From positions 33,263,312-33,327,311 of the forward strand of contig OX235267.1 of NCBI GenBank assembly GCA_944472135.2: DNA of 64,000 bases, in the 5' to 3' direction. This DNA is from Trichobilharzia regenti. Lineage: Eukaryota; Platyhelminthes; Trematoda; Strigeidida; Schistosomatidae. This document shows, one piece after another, positions 39,629 to 50,069 of this stretch; positions within the stretch are counted from its first letter, which is position 1; every line of letters begins with the position of its first letter. Under the pieces are notes generated by a model, which saw nothing but the letters and a program-made list of their open reading frames with translations, was not told where the DNA came from and did not search any database. A program made the position numbers and the translations under genes.

Positions 39629-41522
39629 TTATTGATCTTTACATCTAAAGAGTTTACATCTTCCTCTGCAACATTCTTTACTTCTTGCGCATAAATCACC
39701 TGTATTCAAGCATCGTACACATTTACCCTTAAATCCACGCAACTGACAGGCAGTATTACCACAACAACGATCAAACACTGTTTTATGACATGTTTGACCG
39801 AGTTGTTTACAAGCACCTGAAAAGAAATAAGGGAAAAATTATTATTATTATTATCATTAATATTAATATTGTTATTATATATCCCTAATTTTGCCTTAAT
39901 ATCACCAAATATAACTGACTATATTATGCAGGCTGATTTCGGTTAAAACTATTGGTTGCTGAGACAGTTGATTTTTAAACATATTTGATTGGACAGGCTT
40001 TTGATGCCCATGACCTTGAACAGCCAATCAAATTAGTCAATAAATTATTTTCACATTTAACAAGCTACATATAAGCTTTCTTATAACAATTTCATAATGT
40101 TAAGTAAATATATTTCTATTGTATATCGTTCAAATCTAGTTCAGTGATTTATAATACGACGGATTCATTTTGTTCTTCTCTGTGCAAGATACTACTGAAA
40201 TGAGTACAAAATAATCACAATAATAATAATATTAATATTGAATTGCATTGCTGATGCATCGGTGGTTCAATGATAAAATAGTCTTCAGCCACATGAGAGG
40301 TCTGAGTTCGATTCCCGACTGACAGATTCACTATTAAGCATTGTCTATTTTACTTGTTGACAGTAAGCCTTGGAAAGACGGAAAATTAGGCCTTATGGCT
40401 AATTAAGCAAATTACAAACTTGATTGAGCAAATCCAGTTAGTTAGTTCCAAGAATTAGACAGCAAAACATTATTAACTAACTGTTTGGCTACAGAAAATC
40501 ATATATATAGCCTCAACTTTAACATTATGTGTGATAAAAATACGTATCTTTGGGATGATGAAATTGTTTGCTTTGTTAACAAATAACAATAAAATTGTGT
40601 CACCTATATCTAGAACCTTATGACAAATGTATTTATTTGTCCACGAACACATCCCATTTATTTCTATCATTCGTCATTAAACTTAGAAAACGAATGGAAT
40701 GCTACTGCTTGGTAGATATTCAATATCGAATACAACGCCAACGAATTTTAACCAACTACTAGTCTAAACTCAAAAATGTTATGTAATATATATATATATG
40801 TACTATGTAAAATTAAGTTTAGTTTTCAAGCGGTGTTTTGCTAGAAATTCAGTAGTTTCAGCGCAAATCACGGATTGATATCAGTTAGAGAAGTATTGAA
40901 AATCAGAGAAAACTGGAGAGCTGTTTCGTTTGAGTTTCAGACTTCTCAGGAGTGTACACCACCAAGGCTACGAGACCAAGTTCCTTGACCATTCAGTCAC
41001 TTGGAATAGAATTTAGTTAAACCTGTAATGAAATGACAATCTTCGCAGTCCTAATAAGACATCATCACTTCTGAGAGCACCATCACCTATGATGTTGGCA
41101 TTATATAAAGCGAAGTGACAATTATCAGAATTAACTCACACACACACAGATCACTGAGTTGCAACCACATGAGGAAAATGTGAACTTTCTCTTTCTATAA
41201 TATGAAGAAATTACGTTCAACTCGTGATGATACAATGGGTAGGTACGCGTGAAAAGTAGTCTCCCTACATAAGACGATTTGACAATCCAGTGTTCTATAG
41301 TTTGCAGTAATTCTCTAACTACCTTAAAATTAGTCAGTTAAAACTGTACAACACAACACTTGAATAGTTCAAAATATATATTGAAACATTTAACGACACT
41401 TTAGTGTGTGTGAATAAGATACTCATTGACCAAGCATATTATGTATATCGTAATGATAACTTACTGTCAACCATATTGAATTGTACTAAAACTGTGAATA
41501 AAAAGCAAACAATTGCGATCAT
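39629..41522 (-). CDS. Secreted double-knottin peptide, UPF0506-like (two exons)
   Basis: Exon 1 (41,522-41,465) starts at ATG and encodes 19 codons of signal peptide ([15 protein letters not shown] and a polar end). It stops one base into a codon at a GTAAGTT donor. Exon 2 (39,816-39,629) follows a TTTCTTTTCAG acceptor, restores a Ser codon and runs 61 codons to TAA. The product is about 81 residues and strongly basic. Cysteine spacing is C-6-C-7-CC-4-C-8-C-2-C-6-C-5-CC-3-C-4-C: twelve cysteines in the same order as the gene at 9,232-14,471, with identical spacing at most loops. Signal exon, phase and intron position are also the same, so they are paralogues. It is probably secreted; targets are unknown. 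The tRNA-like pseudogene at 40,256 is in its 1,648-nt intron. Confidence 0.82.
40256..40326 (+). pseudogene. tRNA-Gly-like pseudogene
   Basis: The sequence starts GCATCGGTGGTTCAATG and has GTTCGATTCCCGA in the T-arm, close to eukaryotic tRNA-Gly(GCC). The acceptor stem no longer pairs (the 3' end reads CTGACAGA) and the D and anticodon arms have changes. It is therefore a pseudogene or SINE head. It lies in the intron of the minus-strand cysteine-rich gene. Confidence 0.55.
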
Positions 41523-41590
41523 TTTGTACATGCTCTTCTACAATAACGTAAAACAACACAGGGTTTATCTTCGCTTTAAACAACAGAAAG

Positions 41591-41603
41591 GTTTATATAT
41601 ATA
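41591..41603 (-). promoter_or_regulatory. TATA box of the second cysteine-rich gene
   Basis: On the minus strand this reads TATATATATAAAC, about 69 nt upstream of the ATG at 41,522. It contains the same 11-mer found upstream of the paralogue at 9,179-9,189. Confidence 0.5.
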
Positions 41604-42214
41604 GATATGCCTAGTAAAATTAACCAATAGTTATTCCAGTTTGTTAACGAGATAAACGATATTATGCTGAGCGGTACACTCTTGTCTGTTATATTCCTGT
41701 TTAATTCCTTTTTATCTTATATGATTCATTGTCTGCACAGTGTACTACCATACTCATATTTTTGAAGTATTGTGTTCACAATTGATGAAAAGATGTACTT
41801 AGAGTGGTACATATACGTGTAACATGAAAGAACAGTAGTCACTGGCTTCCTGTTTGTTTTGGGAGGGCGGGTGTTGTGGAGGGAGGGGTTCATTATTTTT
41901 TTTAATGGACATCAACTTGTGACAGGCATGACCTCTTTTTAATTTAATGAATCAATCTGATTCACTGGCAATAATACTGAAAACAACTTATCCAGGGAAC
42001 CGATAGTGTAATCCACTGTGCTAAGTGGAAATAAATTATCTTTGACAAAATTCACAAAATTAGCACACAGTAATGATGATGGTGATGAGAAGTAAATAAA
42101 AAATTGATGAGTCAGACTTATTCACAGTGTGAGATTATTCATCTGATTGTTGGTTAATAAACCCGTGATGACAATACTCGAAAAACAATTATCATTTGTT
42201 TTATTATCTTAGTT
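41604..42214. other. No gene recognised
   Basis: AT-rich sequence. A short plus-strand frame from ATG 41,664 has a hydrophobic start (MLSGTLLSVIFLF) but ends after about 33 codons without a good donor, so it is not called. Confidence 0.35.
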
Positions 42215-42370
42215 ATTCAAGTTCAACCACGAATTGATATCGTTTAAGAGAAACACATAAAGCCTGAGAGTAGTGGAAAGTTGTTTCGTCCTAGTTTGGG
42301 ACTCATCAGAAGTACGCACCCACCGGGTACAAAGTAAGGCTTATAGATGATTTAGCCAGTTGGAGCTGAC
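42215..42370 (-). mobile_element. Hammerhead SINE, partial
   Basis: The minus-strand copy includes the ribozyme and part of the 3' body. The tRNA-like head is eroded after GGGTGCGTACTT. A further piece of the family's 5' body is at about 42,640-42,780. Confidence 0.6.
42270..42315 (-). ncRNA. Hammerhead ribozyme with canonical core and helix II
   Basis: On the minus strand CUGAUGA (42,309-42,303) is followed by helix II GUCC/GGAC with a seven-base loop CAAACUA (42,302-42,288), then GAAA (42,287-42,284). This is close to the Sm-alpha schistosome hammerhead as I recall it. Helix I arms GUACUU and CACUAC are only partly complementary and helix III is weak, so cleavage may be impaired. Confidence 0.7.
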
Positions 42371-42389
42371 TCAATGGCCAACCCATGAA

Positions 42390-42628
42390 TTCTTTTTTCT
42401 CCTTCACTTTCCCCAGTGGAACATAGGCCTTCAAGCTAGTAGCCTGAAGTTTCTGTAGTAGTGTTTATTTTTACAGGATGGGGTTGCTAGACTCATGCCC
42501 AACCTATCCTATTTACCAGCATTACTTCTGGCTTAGCGAGGTAAAGGAGTGCGCCAGTTGCGGGGCTCGAACCCCGGACCATGTGCATGGTCGGCGAGCG
42601 TCCTAACCACTATGCCACCGACGTACTA
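42390..42628 (-). mobile_element. tRNA-derived SINE, best-preserved copy
   Basis: The minus strand has A box TGGCATAGTGGTTAGG, B box GGTTCGAGCCC and a 160-nt body. It is the cleanest member of the family seen at 3,985, 8,612 and 28,277. Confidence 0.75.
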
Positions 42629-42784
42629 ACGCATGAATTCTAACTTCTATCAATTCGGGATACTAACTAGTGACTGGTTACAGGATGGCGTTTCCTATAG
42701 TTCCAGTGAGCAGTCGTGACCTGTAAGGTCCAGTCGGTTGGGAGTGAGGATATATACTCACCAATGACGTTGGTTGATGGTTAC

Positions 42785-43172
42785 TACAAACTGTCATCAA
42801 CACCTACCTTATCTACTTCGACAGTTAAGATCAGATGGCCAGTCAGAGTGGATAAGCGATAAGCAACTCTGAAAATGAATAAACCAAGAATCTGTTATCC
42901 AATAAATATGCTGATGGAAACGCAGATGAACTAGACATACGCTTAGAAGACCCTGTGAGTTATATGACACTGCAAGCCTTCGAGTAGAAGCCGAATGAGA
43001 AACAAAAAGTTGGCCATCCGAATGTGACATGGAGGAGATAGTTTGAGGAGGAAAATAAAGATTATGGTGATTCCTGAGTCTGGCGTAAACACACCTCAGA
43101 AAATAGATTCAAATGCAAGTGTACAGTTAGAGCCCAATGTTCCACTGGGAACCCAATGAAATTAATAATAGT
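42785..43172 (+). pseudogene. RTE/SR2-like 3' fragment
   Basis: Degraded C-terminal sequence ends in the family terminus GTTCCACTGGGAACCCAA at about 43,138-43,155 followed by a TAATA-rich tail. No open frame survives. Confidence 0.65.
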
Positions 43173-43614
43173 TTAATAATGTATTCTTCATAATTTTCGA
43201 AACATCCTGGAAATAAACATTTGTGGTTATTTGTGCAAGTATAGTTGTATTATTCAGCCTCTATGTACTTCCAGTTTAGTTTTCTTGCATACATACAAAG
43301 TATTTCAGGATAAATTTACGCTGATTTAGTAATTAGTACCTTACTCTTTCAGATCAGATACTCGACACCTAGCTTGCTCCCATCTCAACTGCTTCAACCT
43401 AGGCAACTGGATAGTATCATATGCCAATTATTAGTGTTCTCTGAGCTGGTTAGTTTAGTTGTGGAGCTTTTGTCATCCTTCTGGACAACATCCCCCTTCA
43501 GCACAATTTTTAGCATAAAGTGAAATGATTTAAATTTCTTCATAAGTCATTTAATTTCCTTCCCCCGGTAACCATCTTTACATATGTATTAATCATTTTC
43601 TATTGACATGAGTT
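43173..43614. other. No gene recognised
   Basis: Sequence between an RTE tail and a Penelope-like ORF. It probably includes the latter's 3' noncoding part. Confidence 0.35.
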
Positions 43615-44079
43615 TTAAACTTTCTGGTCACCTGATTTACTTTTTATTAGTCGGTATATTTGGTCTATATTAACGTGTTTGCTAATTGCATGCATATCCA
43701 TTTGAGTACCAGACTTGGCTTCTAGGAATTCCCTGACTACCCTTTTGATGTTTCCTCTGTCTAAGATTTCGACATTATCCCAATCAAATTGATGTCCATA
43801 ATTGTCTATATGCATTGATACTAAAGAACATATATCGTGTTCTTTCACGGCTGATTTGTGTTCTTGGATTCTAATTCGAAGGGGACGCCCACGTTGGCCG
43901 ATGTAATGTTTGTTACAGTTCATACAATTTATTTTGTAAATGGTATTAATCCTATCTCCTTTTTCTATCGGATCTTTCGGTTTGCATAATATCGAATTAA
44001 GCGATTTCACTGACTTGTGTGGTATATCTATATCAAACGGTTTCTGTATTCTAGCTATTATTTCAGAGATATTTCTCAT
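43615..44079 (-). pseudogene. Penelope-like element, GIY-YIG endonuclease region
   Basis: A 154-codon minus-strand frame contains a connector (KSLNSILCKPKDPIEKGDR) then a GIY-YIG core (TIYKINC ... HYIGQRGRPLRIRIQEH). Downstream residues are DWDNVEILDRGN and REFLEAKSG. Here the YIG and the following Arg and Glu are intact, unlike the copy at 34.9 kb. There is no RT in frame upstream. It is a 5'-truncated element, open but not a host gene. Confidence 0.75.
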
Positions 44080-44411
44080 GTATGGTTGGGGTGAATTTCC
44101 GTTTGGTCTTTGACGATGGTTCTTTGTTGGTAACTTGATTCGAATTTAAACACACAGGAAATATGGTTCATAGTCTGACATATGAAAATATGTCTTCAGA
44201 AAATCAGTTCTCAATAAGTAACTAACCCTTTTATCTATAATAATTATACACTTCTGAGTTTGTGATAGAGTTTAGAGTAGAGTACTCAGGTCACATGAAT
44301 AATATGCAATACAGATATTTGAATCTGAACTTATGGTATATACCGAACAAAGGAATAGGCACATTACACTAGTTACTAATTAGTGCCCAATACAGTCCTA
44401 TAGGAGGTTAA
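44080..44411. other. No gene recognised
   Basis: AT-rich sequence upstream of the Penelope-like fragment. No RT sequence is readable. Confidence 0.35.
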
Positions 44412-44592
44412 TATCGAGCCTTAATAGCGCAATGGTAGTGTCTATGATTGCAGCACCTGGTGACACCGGTTTGAATCTCATAAGGGAGATGAGTTCTTTA
44501 AAGGTTGCAGATACGTCTTGCTGATTGGTGAGGGCCAACAAGCACGAAACCTATGTGTGGCCAAGGCTTCCTGCCGATTGCCTCCAACCATC
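44412..44592 (+). mobile_element. tRNA-like repeat, single copy
   Basis: It matches one arm and the centre of 38,777-39,292: a TAGCGCAATGGTAG A-box region, a GGTTTGAATCTC B box and the GCACGAAACCTA and CCTCCAACCATC blocks. It shows the undisturbed host sequence at which the solo LTR at 39,087 inserted. Confidence 0.6.
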
Positions 44593-44914
44593 GAATACTG
44601 ATCAATTTCTTCTCACTTGAGATATAGCGCCATCACTGTTCACTGCCATCAGGGGATAACTGTTCAGGATATAAAATATATTAATGGTTCCGTCAACAGC
44701 TATAGACCAGTCACTAGTATTTGTATAATTCATCAGTGGGACTTTGTTAATATACACATTAAATACCTATTTCACACCCTTATTTCTATGATCATCAGTG
44801 CCTTAACAAAAGTGAATCGAAACAGGCACTGTAGGTTTACAGCTTTACCTAACAATTTAGTTACTTCACCTATAAACTTAATTACAGTCTCAAAGGTGTT
44901 TACTCTGAAACGAT

Positions 44915-45725
44915 TTTAAGTCCTGCTGACGTGTACTCAACCAGAAAACCGAAAGCCAGCTCCCGAAAAGCCATCTCCGAAAGTAAAACAACAGCTTCAC
45001 CTTGGAGGTTGCTTGAACTAGATGATGGTCCGAGCCGACATCTGCTCCCCTCGTCGACTTTATGTCCATCAGGCTGCGTCTTCACTTCCTTGAGCAGCAT
45101 TGTGATGAAATCTATCCGGTTTGTGGGGTGTCTTTGATATAAGAATAGAACTTGTGCAATGCGGTGGAGTATAATTCCATTATGGGTAAATTTTACTTTG
45201 ATTAAGTCTCACAGTGTTATACAGTAATATTTACTGATGACCACGTCTCTAGCACAATTTATTGCTGCTCGTAATCATATTAAGGTCATCGGTAAATATT
45301 ACTGCATAACACTGTGAGACTTTATCAAAATAAATTTTACTCATAAATGTGGTGCGTCTGTCAGGCGAAGTCCATGTTGCCTTGTGTATATCGTTGTACG
45401 TGTACATACTGCATGAAGTCACCGAATCATTAAAGGTGCAGTGGTCCACGAAGAGCTCTCCATTCCCATGCATTTCGCCGAGCCAGAGCCCCTCGAATCG
45501 TGATCAGTCTCCTTGCTATATTGTCTGCCTCCCGTTCGGTTGGCATTCATTTCGCCTATTAGGATTTTGATGTAACTATTTGGGATGATGTCCATTACTG
45601 TTTGTAGTCGCCCATAAAAATATTGCTTCTTCTCTTGTTCCGCATTGCTTGTAGGTGCGTAGCACTGGATAACTATAACCTTCCTTGAGTTGAATCCTGC
45701 TCCCATGATCCTGCAGGAGGATATA
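44915..45725 (-). pseudogene. RTE/SR2-like endonuclease fragment, interrupted
   Basis: On the minus strand, 45,706-45,560 reads VIVIQCYAPTSNAEQEKKQ then IKILIGEMNAN, a typical RTE endonuclease. Then 45,430-45,350 reads NDIHKATWTSPDRRT, and after a gap 45,100-44,920 reads EVKTQPDGHKVDEGS. The gap is filled by the palindromic Penelope terminal repeat at 45,187-45,345. Confidence 0.75.
45187..45345. repeat. Palindromic Penelope-like terminal repeat
   Basis: Left arm (45,187-45,242) and right arm (45,284-45,345) are near-perfect inverted copies of a GTAAATTTTA...CACAGTGTTAT...TACTGATGACC block. They flank a 40-nt centre related to the ATAAATTGTGCT motif of the other Penelope copies. It is inserted in an RTE endonuclease sequence. 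Confidence 0.7.
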
Positions 45726-46387
45726 GGTTCCCACTGGATTAGGGCTTTGGCTGTCAGCTCATGATGAAATCCTCCATCCAGCCTGACGACTTTTCATGTT
45801 TTATTCATTTATTGCGTTCTAGGTGGAACAAACTCGCTATAAGCCTTTGACTTTCATTCTTTTCCTCGTTTTTTACCAATTAGCAAGCTAGATAAAGTTT
45901 AATAGTATGTCAGCAGGGAATTCAGTCCATAATCATTAAATCTAAACACTCAATTAAAAAACTGTTACATAATATCTGAACTAAATGTTTCCTTCACTTT
46001 TTTTTGGTGAAATACAAGCTTCACACATCTGATCCAAATCAGTATTCATGTAAACCTGGCAATAGCCTCAATTTCATCTGCAAATAACACTAAACTAGTC
46101 TTATATTTTAACATTTCTTGACTTTTATGTTACGGTGAATGAAAGCATCACAGAGTTCGCTACTGCAAACTTATTTATCAGATTACAGAAACAAGTATAA
46201 TGTGAAAATAAGTGTAACATACTAGACTAGTTTACAAAGTAGGTAGGAATTAAATAAGAAGAAAGACACGTAATAGCAAAGATTTTCAGTGTCGTTTCTT
46301 GATTAGATTACTTCAAGTTAGATCAAGTAAAAGTGTGATTTCACCTCATTCCAACAACGATTCTAATATTGTATCTTCCGAATTTAT
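45726..46387. other. No gene recognised
   Basis: AT-rich sequence without readable elements, apart from a SINE tail match at about 45,755-45,775. Confidence 0.35.
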
Positions 46388-46500
46388 TACTATTAATATT
46401 ATTATTACTCTTTTGAGTTCTCAGTGAAATCTAGGGCTACGACAGCACACCTCCATCTCATCCTGTCCTCTGTAGTTTTCATCAGCTAGCTGTACAACTG
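46388..46500 (-). pseudogene. RTE/SR2-like 3' terminus
   Basis: The minus-strand terminus has an (ATT)n tail at 46,388-46,410 and a decayed CACTGAGAACTCAAAAG version of the family end. Only about 110 nt remain. Confidence 0.5.
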
Positions 46501-46780
46501 TTCCGCGTCTCCATGCTTTATTTTTTGTTTTCGATGACAGAAAATTCAGTCGCTAACCGGCTTTTCATAGACTTTTACTAGGCCCATGTTCCTTCGATTC
46601 CAGTGGATAATAAGTTTATTTCTCATTATTTTTGTAGCGGTCGAATTGATTTTCCGGACTAGGACCTCTCCTCTTTTCCAGGGATTAAAATCGGAATAAT
46701 GACTATTGACAAAACAAAATAATGTTCCGGGATTTCATCATGAGCTGACATTAGTTAGAGAACCATTGGAAAACCTGGGA

Positions 46781-46829
46781 GTACTGGACAGCTGTTTCGT
46801 CAGTCTAGTTTGGGACTCATCAGCAGTAC
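46781..46829 (-). ncRNA. Type I hammerhead ribozyme, intact core
   Basis: Helix I is a perfect six-pair GUACUG/CAGUAC (46,829-46,824 with 46,786-46,781). The core CUGAUGA (46,823-46,817) and GAAA (46,798-46,795) are intact. Helix II begins GUC/GAC. The very short helix III closes with C-G and A-U, and a GUC cleavage triplet ends at 46,787. Predicted cleavage is between 46,787 and 46,786. The short helix III is typical of schistosome hammerheads. Confidence 0.8.
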
Positions 46830-47176
46830 GCACCCACCGGGATTCGAACCCAGGACCTTCCGGTTACAAGGCGAGCTCGTATACCATTAAGCCACTGGGA
46901 CCCGATCCAATGGTCCTTGAATTCTAACTTCTGCCAATTCACGACATAGCGCGACCGCTAGCCAATGTCTTCGGCGAGTATTTGTCCTCATACCCGACCT
47001 GCTGCACCCTACTGATCACGACTTCCCACTGGAACCCAGGTAACTACCTACCTGAATAGGGCCAGTCGCCAGTGAGCATCTCATTGGTATTTAAGTGTTG
47101 GTTTGTAGGGATTTGATTGGTTTCAGGATTTCATCATGAGCTGACATTAGTTAGAGAAGCATTGGAAAACCTGGGA

Positions 47177-47225
47177 GTACTGGACAGCTGTTTCGTCAGC
47201 CTAGTTTGGGACTCTTCAGCAGTAC
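47177..47225 (-). ncRNA. Type I hammerhead ribozyme, intact core, second unit
   Basis: It has the same design as 46,781-46,829. The core is CUGAAGA (47,219-47,213; position 7 is free), GAAA is at 47,194-47,191, helix I is a perfect GUACUG/CAGUAC, and the GUC triplet is present. Predicted cleavage is between 47,183 and 47,182. Confidence 0.78.
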
Positions 47226-47236
47226 GCACCCACCCA

Positions 47237-48289
47237 CTTAAATACAAAATAATGTTCCTTTAAATAATACTGAGTTGTTAAGACTAGTAAATCACAGTTC
47301 CAAATTTATGTAGAAGATGAAGTCGTAAGGCAAAATTAAGTCGGAATACTGTAGATAACTTTCAATGACTTGTTTTAAAATTATGTTTAAAATCTGAATG
47401 GCTTGCAAGAATCTTAACCATAATTCTTGCCAGAACAAAGTTATAAACAGACTTGATTTTTCTCAAGGAAGAGGATGTTCAAAAGTCTTAGAAGGAAAAT
47501 GTCTAATTGTACGCTAAATGTAACTAGCTCTATTAGCCTTTTCAAATTGACAGGTACACATAGAAAAAGGTGAAATTAGGTAGGTTATTTATTTTTTAGT
47601 TCTCGAACATAAAATTGGTGTGGATGTGAAGAGATTATGTAGCTCTACCGCAAAAAATACCCATTTACTTCATTCTTTAGTTGTTGTACTACTATTAAAG
47701 TGATTTTTTATCATCAAGGAACTTCCATTTTAAGAACACGAAACTCTTTGCACCTTGCTATGGAGGTGAATTCATATTCTTATCAGTCACTGGACAGTGA
47801 CCAATTTTATATTGCCTGGTCTATATCCAGAAGCTGATTGCAGACAAACAGTTAACTGAGACCAATCTCCATTCCTTTAAAAGGTACCTAAGAGTACTAA
47901 TAACTCTAGCGATCTCTATGACTAAAATACTCGCTGGTACTCAAGACCCTGAGATAGTATCATTTCTCTTAAGCTTTACAGAGACGTCTCAATGGCGAGT
48001 ATTAATAAACATGATATTTTACTTGAATAAAGTTTTGAAATAATATAAAAGAGTTGTAGCTGAGTATAAGGATGCAACTTATTTCATCACCAGCCTTGAT
48101 GACGTTTTTTAGTGGCAAACTCATTAAAAAGTACAAAATATTTACAGATAGCATAAATATTTAGATACCGTCTTTTTCTTTTGTTCTCCATCCGTTTGTA
48201 ATTAAGAACACAGGTTTCTAAGGTAGATTTTTTCACATATTTATATCGGTTAAAGAGCCACTTAATAACGGAAGTCATTAAACGGTTAT
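47237..48289. other. No gene recognised
   Basis: AT-rich sequence. A minus-strand frame at 48,087-48,335 is open for 82 codons but has no recognisable domain and overlaps a SINE remnant. Confidence 0.35.
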
Positions 48290-48420
48290 TTTGCCCGTGT
48301 TTCGATTTCTGCAGGAGTGTACACTTCAACAACAATCCTAACTAGGACTTTCATTCTATCCAATGGATGTACATTCAGTGACCTATGAATTCTTACTTCT
48401 ACCAGTTCGTGGTATATTAT
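48290..48420 (-). repeat. Decayed hammerhead SINE remnant
   Basis: It is recognisable by fragments of the family's ribozyme-flank and head (GGAGTGTACAC, GAATTCTTACTTCTACC). The ribozyme core is lost. A similar remnant is at about 40,860-41,030 (minus). Confidence 0.4.
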
Positions 48421-48504
48421 TATTATCATTAGTGAGTAAACTGTTCTTACTTGTCCACACCAAGCATCCTGGAGAGAATAAAAAGTGTACTGGATACAGA
48501 ACTC

Positions 48505-49172
48505 CACTCGCTGGAATAATTTGGATTCAGGAAAGGTAAATTATGTGCTGATCAAATAGTAAATCTACGCATCATCATTATTGAAGAGAGCAAAGGGTGG
48601 TAATCAAATATCCCTCTCAACGCCACCGACTAAGAAATCCCTGGATCCAGAAGTAATTTGGAAACTGCTCCAATACTATGGAGTGCAGTGCCCTGAATCT
48701 TAATCAACTTGATTCAATAGATATGTGACAATGCCACGAGTCATACTGGATATAGGAGTAACACAAAGCCACCAACTATCATCGATGATATTCCTAATGC
48801 TGTTGGACCAATCACTGTCAATTGAATACATTTGAAAGAGGTTACTTCCTTCACTTATCTTGGAAGCATTGTCTCAACTACAGGTGGAACGGATGAAGGT
48901 GACAAAACCAGAATCAGAAAGGTTAGGCACACCTTCATCACTCTGAAATCAGTTTGGAAGTCTTCTGTACTCAACAAAAACAACAAGATTTGGATTTTCA
49001 ACACCGTTGTCAAGTCTATCAATTCTTCTACATAGGTCGAAAACTTGAACCAATCAAGAACCTACTGATCAACAAATATGCTAATGAAAGAGTAAAGGAA
49101 TCCGCCACACTCTGAGGAGAATACTGAATGACATCACACACCATGCAACACCTCGAATGGAACCTAAATGAG
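48505..49172 (+). pseudogene. RTE/SR2-like RT fragment
   Basis: It contains the LEWQS-to-palm region in broken form: an IWIQERQIMC-type shifted FRKGK block at about 48,525-48,560. VTSFTYLGSIVSTTGGTDEGD (48,838-48,900) is intact for 60 codons. The tail is missing. Confidence 0.7.
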
Positions 49173-50069
49173 TGTTTTGTTAAGCTGTTTATAACTCACG
49201 TTCATTGACCGTAGCCTCATTGGTCGTTCCCTGAAACGGAAGAAACATAAATTATCCTGAGAAGTCGGTTGCATTCTCCTTCTATTTACTGTATCAGTGG
49301 ACAAACTTTTACGCATTCTAATAAATTTCTGTTGACACCTTATATACATACCAATTATTTATATAATCTATGGTTTGAAGTACAAACTAGGTGGGACTTC
49401 CATGTTGCACTCAGAGTGTAGTGAATAAGATCTTGTTCACAATTAATTGGTAGCGAAAGTTTATTGGCACCACCCACTCTATTGTCATTCAAGATATCAA
49501 GCAGATCGATTACTGTGGCCTGATTAGTTTCGATTAACAAAGGAAACTGTGGTCTTTTTTTTCTCGCATAGAAATACGTAATTTGCAGCTAATCCGGGAT
49601 TCAGGTGGTTTGAACTGATCTGAACCTCTAAGCTAAGTCAGACAGGACATACTACCGATGAGCTTGGCTGCAAACAGTCATCCGGCGTCTAGAGCACTTC
49701 TGTGGGGCTATCAAGCACTATTGACTGACCTAAGTGGTCACTGACTACTCGAATTAATTAGTAGTATATACCACTGAGTGCTGATACTTATCAGTTACTG
49801 TCACAGTTTCTATTTGGCTGTCGTTTATATTCATAGATACATGTTTAAATATTAACATGATTCTTCCTGTCTATAAAATGACTCATTGTTTTCTTAATTT
49901 CTTTTTCGATCAACCTGTTGATTGTTTTAGTATTTACTATTCTCATAGTTAAGACATGTGAGACAAGGTTAAGAATTAAAAAAAAAGAATTAAGACAAAA
50001 CTAGTTATAAATTTGATTCAATGTTCAATACAAATTGTTGTTGTTGTGTTTAAATGCGTGTTACTAACG
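49173..50069. other. No gene confirmed; possible minus-strand exons
   Basis: A minus-strand frame at 49,355-49,540 (61 codons ending SNHRLYK) has balanced composition but no domain. A TTCCGTTTCAG acceptor near 49,235 precedes a short frame starting GTTNEATVNE. These could be terminal exons of an unknown gene, but I cannot link them. Confidence 0.25.

Larger units (their letters stand above)
46729..47236 (-). mobile_element. Tandem hammerhead SINE units, 396-nt period
   Basis: One full unit (46,729-47,125) and the ribozyme-bearing part of a second (47,126-47,236) lie head to tail on the minus strand. The period from ribozyme to ribozyme is 396 nt. The full unit contains a tRNA-like head (B box GGTTCGAATCC at about 46,841-46,855), the ribozyme, the 3' body and a 5' body with GTTGGTTTGTAGGG. 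Both ribozymes have intact cores, so a transcript across the pair could release a unit-length RNA. Confidence 0.8.

Noticed and set aside
40256..40326. Functional tRNA-Gly
   Set aside because: The acceptor stem is broken and there are changes in the D and anticodon arms, so it is listed as a pseudogene.
43615..44079. Host GIY-YIG nuclease gene
   Set aside because: The connector and C-terminal sequences match Penelope-like element ends seen elsewhere in the window.
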